A stretch of 64,000 nucleotides of DNA from CBDDKU01 sp965230375 (GCA_965230375.1 CBDDKU010000027.1:62001-126000), one strand, 5' to 3'; counted from the stretch's first letter, positions 41,087 to 51,595 are shown. Notes: generated by a model not told the origin, from the sequence alone. Made by a program: numbers and translations.

Positions 41087-44000
41087 ATGAAAAAGATGTA
41101 CTCTTTGATAGGAGCTATTGTGCTTTCTATCACCTCACTATTCGCTCAGGATTGTGAGAATTACTCGTTTTACTTGGTCGACAATCACGTCGGACCAAAT
41201 GATACGAGAAGTTCTGAAATCTATCAAGTCACACTCGACGACGGAGCGCAGACCGCAACCCTAACTGAAATCTACAGTCTGAACAAGACAGTTCACTTAG
41301 GCTTTAACGAACAAGATCAACTTCTTTACACCGTTTGTAGTACCACAGGTACAATTTCGGCCATCGATGTGGCCACACTCGGACCAGAAACCGTTTTAGG
41401 AAGTCTTTCTTCGGGATTCGGTTTCGTGGAATTGGTCTACGATGGCAACGGGACCCTTATTGTAGGAAATGAAGTGACTGATGAAATTGTAGCCTTCGAT
41501 GTGAACACAGCTACAGAGGCTGTTATAAACTCAGCTGCAGTGAACGGTGGAGACCTTGTTATCACAGACGATGGTGACACTCATATGTATAGCCGGAACA
41601 ATGGCGGAGAGATTGTTGATCTATCAAACGGGAACACGGTTATCGGATCTATTCCTAGTTGGACTACTGGTGCTGCCCTGATGGACAATGGACAAATACT
41701 AGTCAGTGTGCGCTACGAGAATCAATTTCAAGTGTATAATGACGATGGAACTCCAGCAGGAACTTACGACATCATCAAGGACGGCCTTCCTTTTGAGTTA
41801 GACAATGGAGACTTAACAGGTGGCTGTAATGATGCGCCAAACAATGAAGAGCCTTGTCCGAATTTCAAGGCGTACTATGCGAGTCACGAGAATTCCAGTT
41901 CTGGATCGACAATTTACGATTTAAGCATTGCCGGCGGAAATGCCGAATTGACTGAAGTCGCGACTCGGGATTATGAGCTTCACATATCATATGATCAAGT
42001 AGGTAATATAATTTATGCTGTTAATGCGGATGGTTCTTTTATAGAGAGAATTGACCCATTGACTGGTGGTTCGCTTGGAACTATAAACCTAGACGCAGGC
42101 TTGAATAGTCTTTACTGCAATGTCTACGACAATGGAGTGGTTTATCTGGCTTCAGCAAATCAAGATCGGGTGGTGGAAGTAGACCTATCTGATGGATCTT
42201 GGACAGTGATAGCTACCAATGTACCAGTACAAGGTGGAGACCTTGTGGTGAGAAATGGAAGTCTTTATTTGGCAACCAGAGATGGAGACAAAATTTATGA
42301 GATTACCGGTGGAATGGCTGTAGAAGTGGGAGATATCCCTGCAGAAGTGAATGGAATAGCCCTTTCAGCTACAAGTAACTACTTGCTGGCCAATTTCGGA
42401 TCAGACGCTTTCTACCTTATTGATGAAGATGGAGATGTAGTAGATTCTTACCCAGCTATGGTCGATGGAAATCCCTTTGGACTTTTGAACGGTGATCTGG
42501 CATCAGGTTGTTATAGTGGAACACCTGATTTGTTTATAGAGTGTGTAGGTCCTCCTGTTCAGGCTTATGTGGGAGGAGAAGAAGTCTTGAATATTTCTGA
42601 TCAAGCTTGTAATGGATACGAGTTTGCCCTTTGGACAAACAATTTAGCTCTAGATATCAGTCCTTCTATGCACTGGACAATTGAAGATGGAAGCTTTGTT
42701 GAGAATGTAGATGGTTCGGCTCTTTTCACTGGGACATTTACGAATAACGCAAATACAAACCTTGTCTTTGAGTTAACAGCAATTCTGAGTGGACGTACAT
42801 TTGACACGCCTGCAGGATCGCCAAAAGAAGAGGCTTGTGTTGGTGATGTACCGAATGATGATTGGTACTATTACACCGAAACAAATGGAGTCCTGATTGG
42901 TGCTGGAGACCTGGAAGGTGCTATTGTCGGATTTTCGAGAATGGGCGAAGCATTTCAGGTTGGTACAGGAGCTAATGGTAAAGACCCAAATCAATATGGA
43001 GCGTCTGGTTGGCTGGACTTCAATGTGATTTCTCAACCAAACAGTGGTCCTGGATTCAACCTTGATTCTGATCACGGTGATTTTAACTTTGGATTGGCAG
43101 GACAGCCACAGCTTCTCGATACACCAATTGAGTGTATTACGCTTTGTGAAGGTGAGTCTACTTCTTTGACTGCTCAAGGTCTATTGGGATTACCTCCTTA
43201 CACCTATGAGTGGAGCACAGGAGATATGGATCAGTCTATTACAGTGAGCCCAACTGAATCTACTGCCTACTCTGTAACTGTTACGGATGCAAACGGTGTT
43301 CAATCAACAACTTCGATTTTTGTGACGGTGAATCCGCTTCCTACTGTTGAGTTGATTGCCGTAGACGGCACATGCGAAAGTGGAACTGATGGAAGTATGG
43401 CGGCAATTCCTTCTGGAAATGGCCCCTTTACCTTCCTGTGGAGTAATGATGAAACATCAGCATCTATCGAAAATCTAGCGGTTGGAACATATTCAGTGAC
43501 CGTTACTGATGTGAATGGCTGTATGGCTGAAGGGATGGGTGACATCAGCTACAGCGATGAAGAAGATCCTGAAGTGATCTGTGCAATTGAAGATGGAGTG
43601 ATCTCCATAACAAGTACGGACAACTGCCAGGTAGCGTCAGTAGATGCCTACATCGAGCTACCCTGTGGGGACCAGGTTCCTGTTGAAGATGGTCAATACA
43701 TCGAAGTAAATTGCCCTGAGCCTGTTGTTACTGAAGTAGAGTACAGCGAAGATGGAGATTATATCTACGCGTTCAGAGGTCGACACAAAGACGATTTTTG
43801 GAGATACAATGCGACTTCTGATGATTGGGAAGACATGGCCGATGCTCCAGACAAAGTAGAAGAAGGTGGAGCACTTACCTATGCTGGCGGCGATTATATT
43901 TACGCACTCCAAGGTGATAAAGAGAAAAGCTTCTGGAGATATAGCCTCCTTGACAACTCTTGGTCGATCTTGTCTGATACCCCTGACAAAGTAAGATATG

Positions 44001-45610
44001 GTGGAGCCCTGGTTTATGCCGGTGGTGATTACATCTACGCTTTCCGAGGAGATGACAAAGAAGACTTCTGGCGCTACAGCATCTCAGGTGATTCATGGGA
44101 TTCTATGGCTGATGCACCGAATGATGTCAAAGATGGTGGAGCTCTCGTATACACGGGAGGAGACTATATTTTCGCTTTCCGCGGAGATGATCGCAAAGAC
44201 TTCTGGCGCTACAGCATTTCTGGTAATTCCTGGTCAGATATGGATGATACCCCATACGATGTTCGCAATGGTGGAGCCCTGACTTATGACGGAGGAAACT
44301 ATATCTATGCTTTCAGAGGTGACAACAGAACACACTTCTGGAGATATGACATAGCTGCTGATGATTGGAGCTGGATGTCCAGCGCACCAAACTGCGTGAA
44401 AGAAGGTGGGTCGCTTGTGTTTGGAGATGATGGACTCATTTATGCTTTTAGAGGAGGAGATAGAGATGATTTCTGGACTTACAACCCTGCAACCGATAAT
44501 TGGTCTTCACTAGAAGATGCACCCGACAAAGTAAAATATGGCGGATCGCTAGCTAAAGTTGGTGCTTATACGATCGATACGGAACCCGTTTGTGAATGGG
44601 AGCTTGGAGAAGATGGTGGATTATACATTACCAGCGAATCAGGTGAGCTTGTTGTAGTAGCAGAAGACGGAAGCGGTAACCAAGCCGATTGCTCGACTAC
44701 AATTGAATGTGAAGAGCCAGAGATTCCTTGTGGTGAATGTGAAGGTCAAATCACTTCGCTCGACTTGGAATACATTGGTGATGAAAATGATGCTACAATT
44801 CGAATCTATTCAGGACACTTAAGTAGCAATAATTTGATCGCGATCTTCTACGATGTGAATCCTGGGGACATCATGTCTTTCGAAGGGCAGAACAACCACA
44901 ACAAAATGGGGTCGAAGATATTCCTAACGGTAAATAGCTACGGTTACTGTTGGGGTGTAGACGAAGTAGAAATTCATACGAGCTGCTCACAAGAGATTTA
45001 TGCGGGTATGGAATTTGACGATCAATACAGAATTGTTGCCGGTACGAGTCACGAAGGTGGGCCGCTATGCGAAATGCCTGAGCCTAGTGATGATGACTGT
45101 ATTTCATATACAGCTAGTAATTACGAACACTATTGTGCAGGAAGAGCTATTTCTTGGTGGGGGTCATACTTCGCTGCGGGTAGCTTCACTTACCTCGGTT
45201 GCTGGTACGAGGTGAGCACGCTAAGTTCTTATGATGGAAACTGCTGGTACGAAGGTGAGTGCGGTAGTGGAGCAGCAGCTATTGTGATTGATGATAATGG
45301 AGACGGAAGAACAGAAGTTGAAGGAGCTATGACCAAAGTTGATGATCGCAACAATGAGCTCGACTTCTTCCCGAACCCATCAAATGGGGACTTGACCATT
45401 AACTTCAAACCTGTAAAAACTGAAAACACTAGAATCGAGATTTACAATACATCTGGAAAGCTGGTGAAGACAGTTTTTAATGGAATGGTTCAAGAAGGAA
45501 TGGTACATACAGATCGCATTGATCTCCGCAACCTAGAGAACGGGGTATATGTAATCCGTGTAACTGGGGCTGACTATGTTGAAATGAAGAAATTTATTTT
45601 GGCCTTGTAA
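41087..45610 (+). CDS. Very large secreted protein with Kelch repeats and T9SS type A sorting domain
   Basis: ATG 41087 (MKKMYSLIGAIVL) starts the signal peptide; the frame is open further upstream only by a TTG at 41021. Residues about 21-250 and 256-480 are two similar propeller-like halves beginning CENYSFYLVDN and CPNFKAYYASH. A region of about 485-690 (with GANGKDPNQYGASGWLDF) and two SprB/PKD-like repeats (YTYEWSTGDMDQSITVSPTE and FLWSNDETSASIENLAVGTY) follow. Six Kelch-type repeats of exactly 45 residues occupy about 890-1160. A module ending in IHTSCS and GGPLC follows, and the type A sorting domain starts at FFPNPSNGDLTINF (about 1425). It is probably a surface adhesin. A strong terminator follows. 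Confidence 0.9.
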   Translation: MKKMYSLIGAIVLSITSLFAQDCENYSFYLVDNHVGPNDTRSSEIYQVTLDDGAQTATLTEIYSLNKTVHLGFNEQDQLLYTVCSTTGTISAIDVATLGPETVLGSLSSGFGFVELVYDGNGTLIVGNEVTDEIVAFDVNTATEAVINSAAVNGGDLVITDDGDTHMYSRNNGGEIVDLSNGNTVIGSIPSWTTGAALMDNGQILVSVRYENQFQVYNDDGTPAGTYDIIKDGLPFELDNGDLTGGCNDAPNNEEPCPNFKAYYASHENSSSGSTIYDLSIAGGNAELTEVATRDYELHISYDQVGNIIYAVNADGSFIERIDPLTGGSLGTINLDAGLNSLYCNVYDNGVVYLASANQDRVVEVDLSDGSWTVIATNVPVQGGDLVVRNGSLYLATRDGDKIYEITGGMAVEVGDIPAEVNGIALSATSNYLLANFGSDAFYLIDEDGDVVDSYPAMVDGNPFGLLNGDLASGCYSGTPDLFIECVGPPVQAYVGGEEVLNISDQACNGYEFALWTNNLALDISPSMHWTIEDGSFVENVDGSALFTGTFTNNANTNLVFELTAILSGRTFDTPAGSPKEEACVGDVPNDDWYYYTETNGVLIGAGDLEGAIVGFSRMGEAFQVGTGANGKDPNQYGASGWLDFNVISQPNSGPGFNLDSDHGDFNFGLAGQPQLLDTPIECITLCEGESTSLTAQGLLGLPPYTYEWSTGDMDQSITVSPTESTAYSVTVTDANGVQSTTSIFVTVNPLPTVELIAVDGTCESGTDGSMAAIPSGNGPFTFLWSNDETSASIENLAVGTYSVTVTDVNGCMAEGMGDISYSDEEDPEVICAIEDGVISITSTDNCQVASVDAYIELPCGDQVPVEDGQYIEVNCPEPVVTEVEYSEDGDYIYAFRGRHKDDFWRYNATSDDWEDMADAPDKVEEGGALTYAGGDYIYALQGDKEKSFWRYSLLDNSWSILSDTPDKVRYGGALVYAGGDYIYAFRGDDKEDFWRYSISGDSWDSMADAPNDVKDGGALVYTGGDYIFAFRGDDRKDFWRYSISGNSWSDMDDTPYDVRNGGALTYDGGNYIYAFRGDNRTHFWRYDIAADDWSWMSSAPNCVKEGGSLVFGDDGLIYAFRGGDRDDFWTYNPATDNWSSLEDAPDKVKYGGSLAKVGAYTIDTEPVCEWELGEDGGLYITSESGELVVVAEDGSGNQADCSTTIECEEPEIPCGECEGQITSLDLEYIGDENDATIRIYSGHLSSNNLIAIFYDVNPGDIMSFEGQNNHNKMGSKIFLTVNSYGYCWGVDEVEIHTSCSQEIYAGMEFDDQYRIVAGTSHEGGPLCEMPEPSDDDCISYTASNYEHYCAGRAISWWGSYFAAGSFTYLGCWYEVSTLSSYDGNCWYEGECGSGAAAIVIDDNGDGRTEVEGAMTKVDDRNNELDFFPNPSNGDLTINFKPVKTENTRIEIYNTSGKLVKTVFNGMVQEGMVHTDRIDLRNLENGVYVIRVTGADYVEMKKFILAL
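43757..44566 (+). repeat. Six tandem 135-nt Kelch-type coding repeats
   Basis: Units begin at 43757, 43892, 44027, 44162, 44297 and 44432, exactly 135 nt (45 codons) apart with no insertion or deletion. Each encodes a phrase such as YIYAFRGDDKEDFWRYSISG, then a variable part and GGALVY. Confidence 0.85.
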
Positions 45611-45634
45611 GCACGACATATAAATTTCTAATCC

Positions 45635-45670
45635 AAACCCCGACAGCAGATTTTCTGTCGGGGTTTTTAA
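45635..45670 (+). terminator. Rho-independent terminator
   Basis: AAACCCCGACAG and CTGTCGGGGTTT form a perfect 12-bp stem with an 8-nt loop, then TTAATTG, 24 nt after the stop of the large Kelch protein. Confidence 0.9.
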
Positions 45671-45715
45671 TTGTTCGTGCGGTAATTAATATCTTATCGG
45701 TTCTAAAATCAAAGC

Positions 45716-47619
45716 ATGAACTTTAAGATAGATAGCTTTCAATCATACCAGGAAACTTACCAAAGAAGTGTTGATGATCCCGAAGCATTTTGGGATGAAG
45801 TAGCTGGTGGAATACCAGTGGTTTAAGCCATGGACAAAAACTGTTGATTGGGATTTCGAAAAACCTGATGTGAAGTGGTTTCTCGAAGGGCAAACCAACA
45901 TCACGGTAAACTGTCTGGATCGGCACTTAAATGCAAATGGAAATAAAACGGCGCTTATTTGGGAGCCGAATGATCCAAAGGAACCATATCAAGAATTTAC
46001 ATTTCGTGAGCTGCACGATCGGGTGTGCCAAATAGCGAATGTCTTAAAAGCCAAGGGAATCAAGAAAGGAGATCGGGTAGCGCTCTACATGCCGATGATT
46101 CCTGAACTCACTATGGCCCGTGTTGGCATGTGCGCGTATTGGAGCCGTTCACTCGGTAGTGTTCGCTGGGTTTTCAGCTCAGGCATTAGCTGACCGAATA
46201 ATGAATGATTCATCTTGTAAAATGGTGATTACAGCTGATGGGCAATATCGCGGGGAAAAAGAGATACCTCTCAAGGCAGTTGTAAATGAAGCTTTAAAAT
46301 CTTGCCCATCTGTTGAAACAGTTTTGGTTGCCGAGCGCACAAACTGGAAGGTGAAAATGGAGCCAGGCAGGGACTTCTACCTGGAAGCTGAGATGGAAAA
46401 AGTTCCACTGTATTGCCCGGCAGAGCGCATGGATAGTGAAGATTTGCTATTTATACTCTATACTTCCGGATCGACAGGAAAACCAAAGGGAGTGGTACAT
46501 ACCTGCGGTGGATATATGGTCTACGCGGGATTTAGCTTCCTGAATGTGTTCCAACCTGAAGATGATGATGTGTATTGGTGTACGGCTGATGTCGGGTGGA
46601 TTACGGGCCATACATACATTATTTATGGGCCTTTGTTAAACGGGATTACAACGGTCATGTTCGAAGGAGTCCCCACATTTCCAAGCCCAGGAAGGTTTTG
46701 GCAGGTTTGTGACAAACACAATGTCAACCAGTTTTACACAGCTCCTACAGCCATTAGAGCCTTAATGGCACACGGCGAAGATCACGTTTTGAGTTATGGC
46801 TTATACAGTCTGCGTGTTCTCGGATCTGTAGGTGAACCCATCAACGAAGAAGCTTGGGAATGGTATCACATTCACGTTGGTAAAGAAAAGTGCCCCATTG
46901 TAGATACCTGGTGGCAAACGGAAACAGGTGGAATAATGATATCTGGTTTGGGTAAGCATAGCCCCATGAAAGCATCTTATGCGGGATATCCGCTCCCAGG
47001 GATTCAGCCAGTGTTACTGGATGAAAATGGAAAAGTAATAGAAGAAAATGGGGTAGAAGGGTACCTAGCCGTTCGCTATCCATGGCCTAGCATGATTCGA
47101 ACTACATACGGTGATCATGAAAGATGTAAGAACACCTATTTTTCTCACTTCAATGGGTACTACTTTTCTGGGGATGGCGCCAAAAGAGATGAAAACGGAA
47201 TGTATCGCATTATCGGGCGTGTCGATGATGTAATCAACGTCTCGGGTCACCGCTTTGGAACAGCCGAGATCGAAAGTGCGATTAATGCCAATGATCACGT
47301 GGTGGCTGAAAGCGCAGTGGTGGGCTATCCACACGATGTAAAGGGTCAGGGAATCTACGCATATGTGATCTGCAAAGATGGAGTGACTAATGAGGATAGG
47401 ACCAGGGCGGAAATTGTTGAAACAGTAGTTCAGCAGATTGGTAAAATCGCCAAACCAGACAAGATTCAATTTGTTCCCGGCTTACCAAAAACGAGAAGTG
47501 GTAAAATCATGAGGAGAATTCTCAGGAAAATAGCCGAAGGCGACACTTCTAATCTGGGAGATACATCAACTCTTTTAGATCCAAAAGTTGTTGAGGTAAT
47601 AAAGGATGGAGCCTTATAG
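45716..47619 (+). CDS. acs: Acetyl-CoA synthetase, disrupted by two apparent frameshifts
   Basis: ATG 45716 (MNFKIDSFQSYQETYQ) begins a typical AMP-forming acetyl-CoA synthetase. That frame stops at 45826, but from 45807 the next frame continues with EYQWFKPWTKTVDWDFEKPD, and from 46120 a third frame continues with VLACARIGAVHSVVFAGFS. Together they give about 630 residues, the normal length. Landmarks are YTSGSTGKPKGVVHTCGG (A3), GRVDDVINVSGHRFGTAEIE (A8) and PKTRSGKIMRRILRK with the regulatory lysine. It activates acetate for the TCA or fatty acid pool. Both shifts (near 45799-45807 and the CCC at 46117-46119) can be undone by removing one base, so they may be sequence errors. Confidence 0.88.
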
Positions 47620-47624
47620 CAATT

Positions 47625-47653
47625 AAAAAAGGGGACGCTAAGTCCCCTTTTTT
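47625..47653. terminator. Bidirectional terminator between acs and the Omp28-like gene
   Basis: AAAAAAGGGGAC and GTCCCCTTTTTT form a perfect stem with a 5-nt loop and long A and T flanks on both sides, serving both convergent genes. Confidence 0.9.
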
Positions 47654-49985
47654 AGTTTATAATCACTTTTCCAGTTCGGTATGAACGCTCATCCAGGACT
47701 CGCACCACATATATTCCGGGCGTGACATTGGTCAGGTCGATCTCCTGCACTTCATAATGCAAAGAGCCAGACTTGATCAGCTTTCCGTGCGTATTAAACA
47801 CTTCAAAGCGATTTCCGGGAATTCCTTCAATTCTGAATAACCCATTTGTAGGGTTGGGGTAGATGTTGATAGCTTCGCGACTTAGCTCACCAATTCCGTC
47901 AGGATCTTCTTCAATGGTATCAAACTTCTTACAACTCATATTCCCTGTGAAATTCTGGTCTTGATAAGCCACATAAGGAATTCCATCGTTGTCAAACTTG
48001 ATCTTTTGATTTGTTGCAGGGTTTGTAAAACCGGGTAGGCCTACAAATGTCCAATTCGAACCGTTGTAGCGCTTTACTGTTGTTTGCCCACCTTGGTTTT
48101 CATCTCTATACGCAACGAATATTTGTCCATCATCATCTACTTCTATCGAACATGAAGCGGTTGGACCTTGTCCGAGGTCTTCGGTGTGCAAGCTCCACTC
48201 AACTCCATCAAATTCGTATATGTTAAGTTTTTGACTTGGTGTACCAATAGTAAGGGCCGCGTAGCACGTGCCATCAAACTTGAATGCGAAATCGTGATCG
48301 AAATAGGTTTGAAAATTTGGTTCGATGTAATCGTTACCTAGCACTTCCCAATCAGTCCCATTAAAAACGGCTACTTCAGAATATGCTACGGTGGTACCAT
48401 CTGTACCATATATGACGGCTGGCTGGCCAAAATCATCTAATTTGAGTTTGTTCCAAAGAGCTACATCGTCTGTAAATGGGGCGTTTGCGATCCAATCGGT
48501 GCCATCCCATTCCACTGATTTTGACTCATCGTTTGGCGAATCAAAATACACGGCGTGGATGTGGTCGTCTTCACTTACAACTACAGATGTGTACAAATAG
48601 CTCCCAACGGGCAAGTCATCACCTACCTGGCTCCAGTCTCCATCCTGCATGCGCCAAATTTTACCAGCACCATCGAATGCCACAGGATTGTCGTCGTTAT
48701 CGAGACAAAAAGATGCCTGGAATGGATCCACGTTGAGTGCATTTCCAAATTGAGACCACTCATCAAACTCTTCATCGTAGCTGAAAACCATAAGTTGGTC
48801 AATCCCATTTAAAGTCATGATCATCGGTTCACCCGCAGAATTCATCGCCAGATCACTATTGTAGATCTCCATATCGGTAAACCCTTCTTCACCAAGGAGA
48901 ATCCAATCAGAAAACGCTTCAGTAATGGTGAGTTCATACTCTTGGTCGATACTCCAAGTACCATCTTCGACGGTCACTAGAATTTCAAATGTTCCAGTTT
49001 CGAGAGTCGTTCCTGAGATACGGGCTTCTCCGTCTCCTAAATCTTCAAAACTTAGTCCGGCCGGAAGAGTCGATTCGGTAGAAATCGTAAGATTATCGTA
49101 ATCCGGATCCTGGGCTATAATCTCGTATTCATATGTCGTATTGAGATAAGCGGCTTCAACTGGATTGGATTGAAAAAATGGGGGAGCATTCGAGTACCCT
49201 GGCAAGTAATTGCCTTCTCCAGCATTTATAATTTCTCCTGTCGAAACATCCACCATGTATGCTACGATTTTCACGTATTGCGCGAAATACTCCATTGGCA
49301 GAGTATAGCTATAAGAATGTGTGTAAGTTTCTCCTTGAATTAGTTCGGTAGGTAGGCTGTTTTCTTCCCCTAAATATCCGCCTGGCAAATGTCTTGCAAC
49401 GTGGTTATAGGAAATGGTGCTCGCTGGCACAGGATCTGGCTTATCTTCGTATCCACCCATGGGGCCATTGCCTCCGCCGGAGAATGAATTAGCTTGATTG
49501 AAATCTTGAGACAACCCGTTGACTCCGTCTTCTACGACAATTGCTCCTAATCGATAATCTCCAGTAAGGTCCTCGTTCATTTCGGCATTTATCAGCATGA
49601 TGATTTGCCTTGAAATGTCATCCCAAACAGTTTGAATACTGATGTTTGCAGCTGGTGTTAAAGCCAGACGTTCAGCCATGTCATTGTCCAATTCTCCAAA
49701 TGGATTGAGATCTGTGGTAATTGATCTGTCGATCATACCTGCGGGTAAGTCGTCCTGCCCAGTTGCATCGGCATATTCAGGAAACTCCATTGGATCATCA
49801 GAATGGACGGAAACAAAAATGAATTGACCGGGATAGTATTCTTCAAGTGTCTCCGCGTAGACTTTTCCACTCGGGCATTCGCCACAGTTTGTTGCAGTTC
49901 GTGCTTCAATCAATACTTTTCGTTCTTGACCATTCATATTTGCACTTAACGCAGCCATGAATGCAAAGGCCAAAATCTTTTTCAT
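47652..49985 (-). CDS. Omp28-like secreted protein with propeller and T9SS type A domain
   Basis: The 777-residue protein starts at ATG 49985 with a signal peptide (ILAFAFMAALSANMNGQ). The N-terminal 250 residues match the Omp28 family: VLIEARTATNCGECPSGKVY with a CxxC-type pair (NCGECP), then VSVHSDDPMEF, DLPAGMIDRS and the region around TYTHSYSYTLPMEYF. An Ig/cadherin-like module (NPVEAAYLNTTYEYEIIAQD) follows, then a propeller-like part with repeats of the type DDNPVAFDGAGKIW, and a type A sorting domain from YPNPTNGLFRIEG. Omp28 proteins are outer-membrane or secreted adhesins; the thioredoxin-like site suggests redox activity. The gene is convergent with acs. Confidence 0.88.
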   Translation of the reverse strand: MKKILAFAFMAALSANMNGQERKVLIEARTATNCGECPSGKVYAETLEEYYPGQFIFVSVHSDDPMEFPEYADATGQDDLPAGMIDRSITTDLNPFGELDNDMAERLALTPAANISIQTVWDDISRQIIMLINAEMNEDLTGDYRLGAIVVEDGVNGLSQDFNQANSFSGGGNGPMGGYEDKPDPVPASTISYNHVARHLPGGYLGEENSLPTELIQGETYTHSYSYTLPMEYFAQYVKIVAYMVDVSTGEIINAGEGNYLPGYSNAPPFFQSNPVEAAYLNTTYEYEIIAQDPDYDNLTISTESTLPAGLSFEDLGDGEARISGTTLETGTFEILVTVEDGTWSIDQEYELTITEAFSDWILLGEEGFTDMEIYNSDLAMNSAGEPMIMTLNGIDQLMVFSYDEEFDEWSQFGNALNVDPFQASFCLDNDDNPVAFDGAGKIWRMQDGDWSQVGDDLPVGSYLYTSVVVSEDDHIHAVYFDSPNDESKSVEWDGTDWIANAPFTDDVALWNKLKLDDFGQPAVIYGTDGTTVAYSEVAVFNGTDWEVLGNDYIEPNFQTYFDHDFAFKFDGTCYAALTIGTPSQKLNIYEFDGVEWSLHTEDLGQGPTASCSIEVDDDGQIFVAYRDENQGGQTTVKRYNGSNWTFVGLPGFTNPATNQKIKFDNDGIPYVAYQDQNFTGNMSCKKFDTIEEDPDGIGELSREAINIYPNPTNGLFRIEGIPGNRFEVFNTHGKLIKSGSLHYEVQEIDLTNVTPGIYVVRVLDERSYRTGKVIIN

Positions 49986-49990
49986 AATAG

Positions 49991-50608
49991 TTATTCTTCA
50001 AGGGGTTTGTTCTCACGCACGTGCTTCGCAATTACTGTCGGCATGAGACTTCTGTTCATTTCAATACTATGCAAGCCTTGCTCAGATGAGTAGGCGTATA
50101 GAGTGTTGTTTTCTGGTTTTGAAGGACTTTTGACTTTGTATTTCTCATCTGCTGTTTTGACGAGGGGTTTCATGATTCCCTCCGACTCAGAATAGAGTTT
50201 TCGCTGACCAATGGGTTCATTGAAGTATATCTGCGCAGCCGAGAATTTGATTTGTTCATAGAGTCGTGTAACATGTCCGCTGTCGTTAATCTCGTAGTGA
50301 TCTTCCTTCCATTCAGTGGTCACAGCATTTTGAAGGTGACCATTGATATAAACACTTGCAGAAGACGATACCAGCATATTTTTCTTGTACACCGATTGCA
50401 CCCTGTAGGTTACATTAACACGAAACACATATTGGATATCTATGTCACTCTCCACAGCATAAGTGACTAAATCTCCCGAAAGTGTTTTTTCTGCCTTAAT
50501 GTGCCCCACCAATTTATCATTGGCTTTGGCATCAAAAAAACGGGTATAAGTTTGAGTGTAAGCTGAAATCGTAATAATAGCTCCAAGAATGGAAAGGAAG
50601 TATTTCAT
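49991..50608 (-). CDS. DUF6134-like exported protein
   Basis: A signal peptide (LSILGAIITISAYTQ) precedes a soluble domain with several strands: KLVGHIKAEKTLSGDLVTYAV, then a linked strand run SVYINGHLQNAVTTEW, then DHYEINDSGHVTRLYEQIKF, SAAQIYFNEPIGQRKLYSES and a last helix-strand. This order matches the DUF6134 family of Bacteroidota whose role is unknown. It lies 6 nt upstream (minus strand) of the Omp28-like gene start, so the two are almost certainly co-transcribed and translated together, which suggests a shared extracellular task. Confidence 0.72.
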   Translation of the reverse strand: MKYFLSILGAIITISAYTQTYTRFFDAKANDKLVGHIKAEKTLSGDLVTYAVESDIDIQYVFRVNVTYRVQSVYKKNMLVSSSASVYINGHLQNAVTTEWKEDHYEINDSGHVTRLYEQIKFSAAQIYFNEPIGQRKLYSESEGIMKPLVKTADEKYKVKSPSKPENNTLYAYSSEQGLHSIEMNRSLMPTVIAKHVRENKPLEE

Positions 50609-50714
50609 GTTTCGTTTGTGTGGTGACTAAATTATCAATTTATACCTGATCCATTAAAGATTTCGTCTTGCTGAACGAGTATTTTGTACTTTCAATCTTG
50701 AGAAAAGGATTAAC

Positions 50715-51539
50715 ATGAGATACTCGCTATTCTTCTTTTTATTGTTTTGTTCATTTTCTTCTTCAGCTCAATTTCACGACTGGCTTCAATCTGACAGACC
50801 AGGAAGAAGTACGAGCCCCACTACGGTGGGCGAAGGAGTATTCCAAATTCAGGTGGGTTATACCTACGAAGATTTAGAGCGTGTCTATATGCGCTCAACC
50901 ACGCTTTACGATGAGAATCACTTGGGCGAAGCCAGATTGAGATATGGGGTCTTACCTAAGTTAGAAGTTTCGCTTAGTACAAGGTATACCCACTTTAGTG
51001 AGACGAGTAATGAGGCGTTTACAAAAGATCCTTATGGCCGTTTCGACTATTTTGGTCTTGCAGGAAGGTATTGCTTTACAGACCCAAGTAAAGATGCCCT
51101 GCAGGTCGGGGCTGAATTTGAATTCTTAATGAGTCAGGTAGATGAAGATGAGTTCAAGCCTCAAACGAGATGGGTTGTTTCAGCAGCTCTGCCATTGGGG
51201 CAGAAATTTACGATTACGGGAAACCTGATATACTCTTATTGGAGCATTCTTAGACTAACAGCCAATGTTCGATACGCATTTTCAGAGAATCTATCAGCTT
51301 TTGTTGAATACTATCCTGAGTTTAATTTTGAGAATGGTTCTCGCGACTCTGGAAGAGAATATTGGGCTTATCTCGGAGAGAGTTATATCAATGGTGGGGT
51401 AGGCTTGAGACTTTCTTCAATGCTGATGGCCGATGTGTCGGGTGGGTGGATCGCGCAGAGTGGTTCTCAAAATGCGGATTTTCAATTAAGTGGTTTCAAT
51501 GCTCAGGTCGGACTCACCGCTCGTTTTGGTGATAATTAG
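50715..51539 (+). CDS. Outer-membrane barrel of the MetA-pathway phenol-degradation type (paralog 1)
   Basis: After a signal peptide (FFFLLFCSFSSSAQ) the mature protein begins with QSDRPGRSTSPTTVGEGVFQ, a pattern found in barrels annotated as transporters of the phenol MetA pathway family. The rest consists of amphipathic strands (EARLRYGVLPKLEVSLSTRY, VVSAALPLGQKFTITGNLIY, SAFVEYYPEFNFENGSRD), ending in LSGFNAQVGLTARFG, a C-terminal barrel strand. Function and substrate are unknown. The next gene is a clear paralog 56 nt downstream. Confidence 0.8.
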   Translation: MRYSLFFFLLFCSFSSSAQFHDWLQSDRPGRSTSPTTVGEGVFQIQVGYTYEDLERVYMRSTTLYDENHLGEARLRYGVLPKLEVSLSTRYTHFSETSNEAFTKDPYGRFDYFGLAGRYCFTDPSKDALQVGAEFEFLMSQVDEDEFKPQTRWVVSAALPLGQKFTITGNLIYSYWSILRLTANVRYAFSENLSAFVEYYPEFNFENGSRDSGREYWAYLGESYINGGVGLRLSSMLMADVSGGWIAQSGSQNADFQLSGFNAQVGLTARFGDN

Positions 51540-51595
51540 ATCCTTTTGAGCATAGATTCTTAACTTGTCAGCCGCTCAGCTAACCAAATACAGAT

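Noticed and set aside
43757..44566. Regular repeats that could suggest a CRISPR array
   Set aside because: The 135-nt period is exactly 45 codons in frame and encodes Kelch-type repeats; there are no short repeats with unique spacers.
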